The translations under genes and the position numbers were made by a program. This document shows, in pieces, positions 35,360 to 42,865 of a DNA stretch of 64,000 nt (its first letter is position 1; each line of letters opens with the position of its first letter). Below the pieces are notes generated by a model that saw only the letters and a program-made list of their open reading frames with translations, made no database searches and was not told where the DNA came from. Origin of the DNA: Planctomycetota bacterium (lineage in GTDB: Bacteria > Planctomycetota > SZUA-567 > H5-PLA8); assembly GCA_015075375.1 (NCBI GenBank), contig JABTUM010000002.1, positions 715,393 through 779,392 of the forward strand, read 5' to 3'.

Positions 35360-35680
35360 ATGCATGCCGATGAAATGCGGGCTAAGGCGCAAAGCTTGCT
35401 GGCGCGGAGAGAGGCAACTGGTGGAGCGGAGTATTGGCTGCGGCGCCAGTGGAAGGGTAAGGCCACGGCCTTACTGGCCTACGCTGTTTTAGGTTGGTTG
35501 CTTTGGAACGGCGGACATATTGCGGAAGCGTATCTTTTGGTTGGTTTTGCAGTTGGACATACGGTTCGGGATTTTCAGTGGTGGCGTGGTTTGGATCGAG
35601 AGTGGCTGACGACAGTGGAATTTATCAATTGGAATCGTGTGGAAGAAGTGGCGCGTGGTGCGCCGCAGATTACGGATTGA
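35360..35680 (+). CDS. Small membrane protein
   Basis: 106 aa. Two predicted membrane segments (ALLAYAVLGWLLWNGGHI and AYLLVGFAVGHTVRD) with basic residues before the first (RRQWKGKA) and after the second. No signature residues recognised. Low GC; orphan. Confidence 0.55.
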   Translation: MHADEMRAKAQSLLARREATGGAEYWLRRQWKGKATALLAYAVLGWLLWNGGHIAEAYLLVGFAVGHTVRDFQWWRGLDREWLTTVEFINWNRVEEVARGAPQITD

Positions 35681-35877
35681 GGAACGGTGTAGGCGGGGTG
35701 TGTACTTACTATGGCCTCGATACAGCGGCCTATCCGAAAGGCATCCGATTCTTTGCCTCAAGCCGTGGGATCGGTTTTCCATTTTGTGACCTGTTGACGT
35801 AGTGCGGTAAAAGGAATATGAACCTGGAAGTACTAGGCTGCATGAATGCGGTCGAATACATGTTGGGCAGAGAAGTC

Positions 35878-36267
35878 ATGCGCATAAAATTCTACCACGC
35901 GGCCTTAGTGGCGCTGCTTCTTGTTGGAGTATCTCGAGCGGAAGACGCAGTATTGCGCGAGCTAGAGGCGCGTCTCGATTCGGCTCAATCCCAAAAGGAT
36001 ATGAATATCGCGTCGGGAAAGATCGCTGCTTATCTAGACAAGAAACTGATTGAAAAGGAGGCTGAAATTGCGAAGAACTTAGATCCCGAGGGATTACGGC
36101 TATTCACGGAAGCAGCCAAGCTTTGGCGAGACTACCGTTTAGCCCAAGTTTCGTTTGAGGGCGATCTTTATCGAGGTGGAACCATTCGTCCGCTGATTCA
36201 TAACCGGACGTTTAGCCGGCTTACCCAAGAGCGGCTTTCGGCGCTTTTGAGAATTATGGAGCCATAA
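35878..36267 (+). CDS. Exported protein, LprI/DUF1311-like
   Basis: 129 aa. Start at 35878 gives a signal peptide (FYHAALVALLLVGVSRAED). The pattern DPEGLRLFTEAAKLWRDYRLAQVSFEGDLYRGGTIRPLIHNRTFSRLTQERLSALL resembles the LprI/DUF1311 domain (lysozyme-inhibitor-like: WxxYR, then TxxRxxxL). The usual cysteines are absent, so the match is tentative. Confidence 0.5.
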   Translation: MRIKFYHAALVALLLVGVSRAEDAVLRELEARLDSAQSQKDMNIASGKIAAYLDKKLIEKEAEIAKNLDPEGLRLFTEAAKLWRDYRLAQVSFEGDLYRGGTIRPLIHNRTFSRLTQERLSALLRIMEP

Positions 36268-36521
36268 TAGGATGAAAACTGAGTCTAACATGGCGCAAAA
36301 GCCAAGAGGATTGCTCGTGCTATCGCACGCTTCGCGCCAAGCAACTGTCTGTCTCAGTTTGGACAATATTCCACTTGAGTCTCTATGGGTATGACGCCAA
36401 ACGAGCTTGTCACCAACCTGAGACGGTTCATTGCGCCGTCTTAATGCTGACATCGAAGCAGCTCTACCTTCTTGGGCTTAAGATGGCGTGTGGCCGATAG
36501 GAATTTGTTTCGGGGTGTTAG

Positions 36522-36546
36522 GAAGAAAGCACACGGTGCTTGCTCC
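36522..36546. repeat. Dispersed palindrome, degenerate copy
   Basis: Inner arms AAGCAC / GTGCTT around the same ACG loop as the 36895 element; outer bases diverged. Followed by CTCGGCTATCGGCC. Confidence 0.55.
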
Positions 36547-36599
36547 TCGGTACTCGGCTATCGGCCATTCGCCCCATTCGTGCGGCGGGTGCGTTTAGG

Positions 36600-36715
36600 C
36601 CGCCCCTACAGGGCGGAACTGCTATTGGGGTCGCCATCCCAGGGCGGCGGCGCGGGCGCCTTGCCCTGGGCTAACCAAGGTTGTGCCGTTGGCACAAAGG
36701 TGGAGGTTGACCTTT
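36600..36715. repeat. Chain of four hairpins
   Basis: CCGCCC-(5)-GGGCGG (36600-36616), CCCAGGGC-(17)-GCCCTGGG (36638-36670), TTGTGCC-GTT-GGCACAA (36681-36697), AAAGGT-(8)-ACCTTT (36696-36715). Their dense packing suggests a non-coding structured repeat unit. Confidence 0.6.
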
Positions 36716-36855
36716 GGACTACGATCCACGGCGGCGGGTGGCCGGTAGCGGGCTTTTGTGCTGCGCGTAGGTGTCGGGGAAGGGGAACGGCGCGGCGGAA
36801 GCGGTGCGGGAAGGCTTCACGCGCGGCGTCCATGAGGTTGTATACGCCTGCGGCG

Positions 36856-36878
36856 CCCCCATCACGGGGTGATGGGGG
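36856..36878. repeat. Hairpin with 10-bp G/C arms
   Basis: CCCCCATCAC-GGG-GTGATGGGGG, a perfect 10-bp stem with 3-base loop, just before the best copy of the dispersed palindrome. Confidence 0.7.
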
Positions 36879-36894
36879 GCACCCGGGGTGCTAG

Positions 36895-36919
36895 GGAGCA
36901 AGCGCACGGCGCTTGCTCC
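36895..36919. repeat. Dispersed palindrome, reference copy
   Basis: Arms GGAGCAAGCGC and GCGCTTGCTCC, a perfect 11-bp stem around loop ACG, about 40 bases before the small zinc-ribbon gene. Three related copies lie at 28436, 36522 and 38001. Confidence 0.8.
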
Positions 36920-36962
36920 GCGGAACTCGGCCCATTAGAGGCATCTTCGCAAAGGGAAACTA

Positions 36963-37385
36963 ATGCTTATATTTTACGGTATTCACGAGTTCTCCAAGAA
37001 GGTCACCGACAAGGCGCAGGTCTTCTGCAAAACATGCCAGACCAAGGTGGATGCTTTAGAGCAACAGAGTTTCAATATGGCTCATCTGTTTTTCATCCCG
37101 CTCATCCCATTAGGAACCAAGAAAGTATGGATCTGCCCTGAATGTGGCCAAGATCCGCATTGCAGGACAAGGACCTCCAGGGCGAAGAAGATCCTGCTTT
37201 GTATCCTAGGCTTGCCTTTTCTTGCTGCGATCTGGTTCGGGGAAGGCAAGCCAGAAGATGCGGGCTCGATGTGGGGTGTCCGAGCCGTGTTCACGATTGG
37301 TTATTTGATCCTCCTCTATGTCACTATTTATCATCAGCCGTTCGTGGATTCAGAAGATGAAGGGAATAGCGAACCCTCGGCTTAA
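36963..37385 (+). CDS. Small membrane protein with zinc-ribbon
   Basis: 140 aa. N-terminal Cys pairs FCKTCQTKVD (CxxC) and WICPECGQDPHC (CxxC) form a zinc ribbon; two later hydrophobic segments (KILLCILGLPFLAAIWF and AVFTIGYLILLYVTIY). Resembles zinc-ribbon domain small proteins of unknown function. Lower GC, orphan. Confidence 0.65.
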   Translation: MLIFYGIHEFSKKVTDKAQVFCKTCQTKVDALEQQSFNMAHLFFIPLIPLGTKKVWICPECGQDPHCRTRTSRAKKILLCILGLPFLAAIWFGEGKPEDAGSMWGVRAVFTIGYLILLYVTIYHQPFVDSEDEGNSEPSA

Positions 37386-37421
37386 CCGGTTTGGCGGGTG
37401 CTTGACCGCCCTCATCCCCGG

Positions 37422-37444
37422 CCCTTCTCCCAGGGGGAGAAGGG
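37422..37444. repeat. Palindromic hairpin CCCTTCTCCC type
   Basis: Arms CCCTTCTCCC / GGGAGAAGGG around AGG, preceded by CCCTCATCCCC. A related stem lies at 44438-44468. Also followed by GGGGAACGGCGCGGC, which recurs at about 36782 inside the hairpin island. Confidence 0.6.
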
Positions 37445-37529
37445 GGAACGGCGCGGCAGGCCGTTGAATCTGAGCCGTTGGCTGGCTTACGCTTCGTGTT
37501 TCAGTTCCAGCTTCGAAGGAAGTAACCGC

Positions 37530-37871
37530 ATGGCCAAATACTTGATCTCGTTTCCCAGCGCCGCGATGGTGGTGCCCGATGGCGAATGGGAGGCGGTGGG
37601 GCGGGACGCGCATGCGGTGATCCGCGAGGCGAAGGCCGCCGGCGTCTACGTGTTCGGCGGCGGCATCAACGAGGACGTCGCGCCGGTGATGGTCGCCGCC
37701 GACGGGACCGTCACGCACGAGACGTACCCTCAAACCCGGGCGTTCAACGGCGGCTTCTGCGTCTTGGAACTCCCGTCGCGCCACGCCGCCCTTGCGTGGG
37801 CCGCGAAGATCGCTCAGGCCTGCCGCTGTGCGCAGGAACTCCGCGAATTCCAGTACGACCCGGAGAGTTGA
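37530..37871 (+). CDS. YCII-related domain protein
   Basis: 113 aa from the start at 37530 (upstream open frame is repeat sequence). The ferredoxin-like fold pattern MAKYLISFPSAAMVVPD, HAVIREAKAAGVYVFGGGI, FNGGFCVLELPSRHAALAWAAKIAQAC fits the YCII/DGPF family, small proteins of uncertain catalytic role often near sigma factors. Confidence 0.7.
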   Translation: MAKYLISFPSAAMVVPDGEWEAVGRDAHAVIREAKAAGVYVFGGGINEDVAPVMVAADGTVTHETYPQTRAFNGGFCVLELPSRHAALAWAAKIAQACRCAQELREFQYDPES

Positions 37872-38113
37872 CGGGCCGGGTGGCGCTCGACTGGGCGACG
37901 AGCATCGCATGCGTGCCGGCTGCCGCCGCGTGGACGAGCGGGCGCTTCGGTAGCGGTGGATGCGTGCGTGGTGTTTACGCGTATGCGGCCGGGTAGGCTC
38001 GGAGCACGCTCACGGCGCTTGCTCCGGGGGATCCGTAACGGTCTGCACGCCGTCGCAAGATTCCTCTAACCGCGCTTGGATCGGCAGGTCAACGGCAGTG
38101 CGGTGGGGTGCGC
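37872..38113. other. Intergenic, holds another dispersed palindrome
   Basis: About 240 bases between the YCII-like gene and the minus-strand acidic protein. Palindrome at 38001-38025; otherwise nothing clear. Confidence 0.4.
38001..38025. repeat. Dispersed palindrome, degenerate copy
   Basis: GGAGC at the 5' end and GCTTGCTCC at the 3' end match the 36895 element, with central CACGGCG conserved. Confidence 0.6.
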
Positions 38114-39538
38114 CTACTTCCCCGTCAGCTTCGCGCGGGTGGCGGCGAGGTGGGCTTCGACTTCGGCGAGGAGCGGTTGGAGGCTGGCGGTGAGGGGTTG
38201 GATGTGCGGTTCGAGGGACGGCTGCGCGTCGCAGAGCGCTCGGAGCGAGGCTTGGGCGAAGCGGGCGCCGCGGAGCGCGCGCTTGAACTGAACGAGGCGC
38301 TGGCCGAGGTCGATCCAGTCGGGCTGTTCGGGGTCGTCGTCGCCGATCTGCGAGAGCGCTTGGGCGAGGCCGCCGGAGAGTTCGAGCACGCAGCGCCCGG
38401 CCTGATGCAAAAAGCGGTCGGCCGGGAGGCGCGGGTTCTCTTCGAGGCTCAGGAGCGCCAGCGTCAATTCGGAAGCTGCTTCGAGGAGCGGGTGGCGGAA
38501 GCGGCGGCGCGTGCGGCGGCGCGCGAGGCGTTCTTCCGCGGAGGCTTCGGACGCTTCGGAGGCTTCCTCGCCGTCCTCCTTATCGCGGGCGGTGTCGTCC
38601 TCGTCCTCGGCTTCCGAGTCGTCCGCATCGTCTTCGTCGTCGAGGAGGTCGTCGTCTTCGTCGTCGGCGAAGAAGCCGTCGGCGTCGGCGCCGTCTCCGG
38701 CTTCGGCTTCGCCGGACCAGGCCGGTTCGGGCGGCGCGTCTTCTTCGGGAAAGGCCCAGTCGTGCCGCGCGGGCTGGACGCCGGCCTGCATGTCGGGGAC
38801 GGGTCCGAGTCCGGCGTCGTGGAGCGCGTCTTCGAAGGCGGGTTCGTCTTCCTGTCCGTTGAGGAGGCGTTCGTCCATGGCTCGGCTGAGGCGTTCGCGG
38901 CGGCGTTCGTTCTCGCGGTAGGCTTCGTCCCAGGCGCTTTCGCTGCGCAGGCGGATTTCGTCTTCGCCGCCGTCGGGGGTGCTGAAGGTGACGGGCGGAT
39001 GCTCGGCGGGCCGCGCGAGGACGTCGCGGATGCGCGCGCGCAGGGCTTCGAGGGCGCTTTCGTCGAGGGCCGGTTCGAGGCGTCCGGCGGCCTCGCGGGC
39101 GGCGCGCAGATCGGCGTAGTTTCCGGTGTTCGCGTAGCCGGTGGGGTCGTCGAGTTCGAGGTCGGCCAGAAACGTACCGCCCAGCGCGCGGAGGGTTTCG
39201 ACGAGTGCGACATGCGCGGGCAGCGGCGCGTAGGACGTGCGCACGCTCACCCAAGGCGGTTCGGGGAGCGCTCCGCCCCACGCCAGGTCGAGATGTTCTT
39301 CGCCGACCAGGACGCCTTCGGGGCTGATTTGGAGCGGGATGCTGTCGAGTCCGGGCCAGAGATCGAGCAGGACGCCGCGGACGAGGCGCTTGGGATCGGG
39401 ATGTTCGCGCGAGGGCCCTAGGCGGTGGAAGCGGGCGATCCCGCCCAGGACGAAGGCCAGTTCGAGGACGCGGTCCTCGAGGGACTCCAGGCGGTCGAAG
39501 CGGGCGAGCCGGCCGCGGAAACGCAGGGCGACGGACAT
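38114..39538 (-). CDS. Hypothetical protein with acidic middle region
   Basis: 474 aa. N-terminal 200 residues (RGRLARFDRLESLEDRVLELAFVLGGIARFHRLGPSREHPDPKRLVRGVLLDLWPGLDSIPLQISPEGVLVGEEHLDLAWGG) read as a folded domain, a very acidic low-complexity region (about 280-330, DDEDDDLLDDEDDADD) follows, then an alpha-helical domain rich in Leu (HPLLEAASELTLALLSLEENPRLPADRFLHQAGRCVLELSGGLAQAL). The opposite strand also has a long open frame over most of this gene (38108-39421); I favour the minus strand because its protein is less biased in composition. Function unknown. Confidence 0.6.
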   Translation of the reverse strand: MSVALRFRGRLARFDRLESLEDRVLELAFVLGGIARFHRLGPSREHPDPKRLVRGVLLDLWPGLDSIPLQISPEGVLVGEEHLDLAWGGALPEPPWVSVRTSYAPLPAHVALVETLRALGGTFLADLELDDPTGYANTGNYADLRAAREAAGRLEPALDESALEALRARIRDVLARPAEHPPVTFSTPDGGEDEIRLRSESAWDEAYRENERRRERLSRAMDERLLNGQEDEPAFEDALHDAGLGPVPDMQAGVQPARHDWAFPEEDAPPEPAWSGEAEAGDGADADGFFADDEDDDLLDDEDDADDSEAEDEDDTARDKEDGEEASEASEASAEERLARRRTRRRFRHPLLEAASELTLALLSLEENPRLPADRFLHQAGRCVLELSGGLAQALSQIGDDDPEQPDWIDLGQRLVQFKRALRGARFAQASLRALCDAQPSLEPHIQPLTASLQPLLAEVEAHLAATRAKLTGK

Positions 39539-39652
39539 GCGCCCATGTTCGCCGCATCGAGCGGGAGGGCAAGCGAAGGGACGTAAGCGGGGGCGGGAAA
39601 CCTTGCTCTAAAGGGCCGTTTCCTGGCAGTAGCGGGAGGCCTTGCGGCGACC

Positions 39653-39658
39653 TATAAT
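39653..39658 (+). promoter_or_regulatory. -10 element for the Ser/Thr kinase gene
   Basis: Perfect TATAAT 30 bases before the kinase ATG. No good -35 is visible. Confidence 0.55.
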
Positions 39659-39688
39659 GTATAGACGTCTCGTTGCGGAGCAGCCGGC

Positions 39689-42685
39689 ATGGCGGACACC
39701 CAGGGTACGACTGCGCGTCCCCGGATCCTGGCGGGGTTCGAGGTGCTGGAGAAGATCGGCCAAGGCAACATGGGCGCGGTCTTCAAGGCGCGGCAGATCT
39801 CGATGGACCGCGAAGTGGCGTTGAAGATCCTGCCGCCCAAGGTCGCGCAGGATCCGGGCTTCATCGAGCGCTTCCTGCGCGAAGCGCGCGCGAGCGGGCA
39901 GCTCAATCATCCCAACATCGTCCAAGGCATCGACGCGGGCTTCGACAAGCCTTCGGGGCTGTACTACTTCGCGATGGAGTACATCGACGGTCCTTCGCTG
40001 AAGACGGTGCTGAAGGAAAAGGGCAAGCTGCCGGAGTCCGAGGTGCGCAAGATCGCTCAGGAGATGGGCGAAGCGCTGAAGACGGCCGAAGCGCAAGGGT
40101 TGGTGCACCGCGACATCAAGCCGGACAATATTCTGCTGACGACGCGCGGCGCGTCGAAGCTCGCCGACCTGGGCCTGGCCAAGAAGATCGAAGGCGAAGG
40201 CGAGGAAGAGGCGGAGCTGACGCAGGCCGGGAAGGCGGTGGGCACGCCGTTCTACATGGCGCCCGAACAAATCCGCGGCCAAAACGACCAGATCGATATC
40301 CGCACCGATTTCTACGCGCTGGGCGCGACGCTCTTTCATTTGGTCACCGGCGAAGCGCCGTTCAAGGGCGGGACGGCGGCCGAGATCATGGCCAAGCATC
40401 TGACGGAAAAGGTTCCGCTGGCGCATCAGTGCGCCGAAGGCGTGAGCGAACCGTTCAGCCGTCTGCTGAGCGAGATGATGCAGAAAGAGAAGTCGAAGCG
40501 GCCGGAGACGACGGCGGCGTTCCTGGACCGCTTGAGCAAGCTGGACGCTTCGCGCAGCGGCGGGCGCTGGGCGACGACGGGCCCGCGCGCGCCGATCGGG
40601 GCGGGAAAGGGCACGACCGGCCCGCGCAAGCCGCTGGGCCGCACGACGCTGGGCATGCAGCCGATCCGGGTGCCGGGCGAAGAGCCGGTTACGCCGCGGG
40701 CGTCGAAGCCGCCGGTGGCGGTGTACGTGGCCGGCGGCGCGGTGCTGCTGCTCGGGCTTGCGGCGCTGTTCATGAGCGGCCGGGGCGATCCGGCGGCCGG
40801 GAAATCGAAGACGGCTCAGCTTCCGCAGCCGGTCGTTCAGCCTCCGCGCGAGACGCCGCAGCCGGTGAGCCGCCCGCCGGACGGGCCGGCCTCGAAGGCG
40901 TCGTCCGCGGCGCCGGCGGCGAACGACAAGCTGGTTCGCGACTGGCAGCGCGCTCAGGATTACGCGCGCGAGCATCCCGATTCGTTTGCGAGCCTGGCCG
41001 ACCGCTACGCGAAGGTGATCGAGTCGGCGCAAGCCGATCCGGCGGGCGCGGAAATCGCGGCTCAGGCGCTGGCGGCGCGCGAGGCGTTGAATCCGCGCTG
41101 GGCGGCGGCCGCGGAGGCGGCTTGGGTGGACTTGTCTGCGCAGGTGGCCGAGCAGCGCGCGCAGAACAAATACGATCCGGCGCTGAAGGCGCTGCACGCG
41201 CCGCCGCGGGATTTCCGCGAACGGCTGGCCGAACGCGCGGAGGCGTTGAGCGCGGAAGTGAAGGCCGAGGCCGATGCGAAGGCGGAAGCCTTGGCGGCGA
41301 AGGCCAAGGCGGCGCTGGAGGCCGCGGACTTCGAGGCGACCGACGCGGCGATCGCCGAAGCGGCGCTGGTCGATTACGCGCCGCTGGAGCAGCAGATCCG
41401 AAGCATCAAAAAGGACTTGGCGACCGCGCGGAAGGCCGAGAACGCGGAGGCCGCGAAGCAGCTCGCCGCGGCCAAGCAGGCTTGGACGGCGGCGCTGGCG
41501 AAGTTCGACGCGGCGGCGCTGGATGCGGGCGATACGGAGGCGGCGCGCCGGGTGGCGGAAGGCGTGGTGAAAGATCCGGCGCTGGCGTTGCTGGAAGCCG
41601 AGCGCGGCGCGCTGCAGGGCGTGGCCGAAACCTTCGGGAAGTTGAAGGACCGCGAGCGCGCGGAATTGGCCAAGCTGGTGGGGCAGCAGGTCGATTGGAC
41701 GGTGAAGGGCGAGAAGCTGAGCGGGAAGGTGCGCGAGGTCCGGGCCGACGCCGTGGTTCTGGACGCGCAGATGCGCGGCGCGAACCTGGAACTGCCGGTC
41801 AAGCTGAGCGATCTGGCCGAGGCCGAACGGGCGAAGTTCATTCCGAAGCTTGACCCGCAGGGTCCGGCGGAGCAGGTCGCGGCGGCGATTTTGAAGCTCA
41901 AGAAAGGCGCGGAAGACGCGCCCGGCGCGCGCGCGCTGCTGGAAGCGGCGTCGGCTTCGCCGCTGGCGGCGCATTATCTCGCGAAGGTGAAGGCGCTGGA
42001 ACTGGGCGCGAAAGGGTTGGCCGCGGAGACGGCGGTGAAGGATTTCCTCGCAAAGGCCGAAGCCGAGGCCAAGCCGACGCCCGACCGCGCGAAGGAACTG
42101 CTGCTGGAATTGGCGAACCTGCGTGCCGAGCACGCGGGGACCGCGCCGCTGAAGGCGCAGGCCGGGGCGCTCAAGCGGCAAGAAGAGCGGCTGCAAACGG
42201 CGGCGGCGCTGCCGACGGCGGCGGACCTGGCGCTTGCGGCGAAGAGCGTGTTGAAGAACGGCGACTTCGAAGGCGACGGGCTGCACGGCTGGCGTATCCG
42301 CACCGATCACGCGGACCGGATCAAGCACGTCACCGACGGCGCGCACGGCGGGAAAGGCGCGGCGAGTCTGGTCGCGGGGCCGCAAAAGGACAAGCTCGAC
42401 CAAGGCGGCTCCGTGGAGCCGAATAAGGTGTATGTGGTGAGCATGTGGGTGAAGGTGCTGAAGACCGAAGGGAATGAAACGATCAGCACAGGCTACGGGA
42501 GCAAAGGGCAGAACCATAGCAGCGTCAAGTTGCCGAGCGGGCCCATCGGGCAGTGGCAGAAGGTGACGTTCGAACATACGCCGTCGCAGAACTGGTGCAC
42601 GCTTTGGTTCGATTTGCGCTTGAGAGAGAAGGGCAGTGCATACGAGTTCATGCTGGACGACGTGGTGGTGGTGTTGAAGGAATAG
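39689..42685 (+). CDS. Transmembrane Ser/Thr protein kinase with C-terminal CBM-like domain
   Basis: 998 aa. Kinase domain 16-285: Gly loop IGQGNMGAVFKA, Lys46 in VALKIL, catalytic HRDIKPDNILL (Asp142), metal motif ADLGLA (DLG rather than DFG, Asp160), and APEQIRG. A single membrane segment (VAVYVAGGAVLLLGLAALFM) near residue 350. The external part is Ala-rich helical (about 400-840) and ends in a beta-sandwich (about 850-998: LKNGDFEGDGLHGWRI, KVYVVSMWVKV, YEFMLDDVVVV) resembling CBM4/9 domains. Likely senses an extracellular polymer. Planctomycetes commonly have such kinases. Confidence 0.85.
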   Translation: MADTQGTTARPRILAGFEVLEKIGQGNMGAVFKARQISMDREVALKILPPKVAQDPGFIERFLREARASGQLNHPNIVQGIDAGFDKPSGLYYFAMEYIDGPSLKTVLKEKGKLPESEVRKIAQEMGEALKTAEAQGLVHRDIKPDNILLTTRGASKLADLGLAKKIEGEGEEEAELTQAGKAVGTPFYMAPEQIRGQNDQIDIRTDFYALGATLFHLVTGEAPFKGGTAAEIMAKHLTEKVPLAHQCAEGVSEPFSRLLSEMMQKEKSKRPETTAAFLDRLSKLDASRSGGRWATTGPRAPIGAGKGTTGPRKPLGRTTLGMQPIRVPGEEPVTPRASKPPVAVYVAGGAVLLLGLAALFMSGRGDPAAGKSKTAQLPQPVVQPPRETPQPVSRPPDGPASKASSAAPAANDKLVRDWQRAQDYAREHPDSFASLADRYAKVIESAQADPAGAEIAAQALAAREALNPRWAAAAEAAWVDLSAQVAEQRAQNKYDPALKALHAPPRDFRERLAERAEALSAEVKAEADAKAEALAAKAKAALEAADFEATDAAIAEAALVDYAPLEQQIRSIKKDLATARKAENAEAAKQLAAAKQAWTAALAKFDAAALDAGDTEAARRVAEGVVKDPALALLEAERGALQGVAETFGKLKDRERAELAKLVGQQVDWTVKGEKLSGKVREVRADAVVLDAQMRGANLELPVKLSDLAEAERAKFIPKLDPQGPAEQVAAAILKLKKGAEDAPGARALLEAASASPLAAHYLAKVKALELGAKGLAAETAVKDFLAKAEAEAKPTPDRAKELLLELANLRAEHAGTAPLKAQAGALKRQEERLQTAAALPTAADLALAAKSVLKNGDFEGDGLHGWRIRTDHADRIKHVTDGAHGGKGAASLVAGPQKDKLDQGGSVEPNKVYVVSMWVKVLKTEGNETISTGYGSKGQNHSSVKLPSGPIGQWQKVTFEHTPSQNWCTLWFDLRLREKGSAYEFMLDDVVVVLKE

Positions 42686-42691
42686 GTTCTC

Positions 42692-42719
42692 ATTTTGGAT
42701 TTTGGATTTTAGATTTTGG
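42692..42719 (+). repeat. Heptamer tandem repeat, four units of ATTTTGG type
   Basis: ATTTTGG, ATTTTGG, ATTTTAG, ATTTTGG in a row, just after the kinase stop. Resembles the short heptamer tandem repeats known from cyanobacteria. Confidence 0.75.
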
Positions 42720-42759
42720 ATTGAGCGGCGCTGAGTTGGGCGCTTTGGGTTCCTCCTCG

Positions 42760-42792
42760 TTCTTCTTCTTCTTCTTCTTCTTCTTCTTCTTC
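42760..42792 (+). repeat. Trinucleotide microsatellite (TTC)11
   Basis: Eleven uninterrupted TTC units in intergenic DNA between the kinase and the sigma/phosphoesterase gene; slippage-prone. Confidence 0.85.
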
Positions 42793-42865
42793 AAGATATT
42801 CCAGAGTGCGTGGGTCATTGCGGGAAGCGGCCGCGAATGCTGGCCGCTTTCCGCGGTGGGCGCCC

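Larger units (their letters stand above)
36268..36962. other. Repeat-rich intergenic island
   Basis: 695 bases. Open frames here (including one of 140 codons at 36472-36894) are made of hairpin sequence and look non-coding. The island holds two copies of the dispersed palindrome (36522-36546 and 36895-36919) and several other hairpins. A 40-codon frame at 36272-36394 starts 4 bases after the LprI-like gene and is probably a remnant. Confidence 0.55.

Noticed and set aside
36472..36894. 140-codon open frame in the hairpin island
   Set aside because: Built from palindromic repeats; its translation (AHGACS-type peptides) recurs with each repeat copy, so it is not a gene.
38108..39421. Plus-strand gene over the acidic-protein locus
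   Set aside because: Translation is biased (Gly, Val, Phe, Arg runs) and shows no fold-like pattern; minus-strand protein preferred, though not proved.
39608..42577. A 989-codon open frame antisense to the Ser/Thr kinase
   Set aside because: It mirrors the kinase gene, and its protein is rich in Arg, Leu and Gln, typical of an antisense shadow in high-GC DNA.
42692..42792. CRISPR-like array from the tandem repeats
   Set aside because: Units are 7 or 3 bases with no spacers; no cas genes anywhere in the window.
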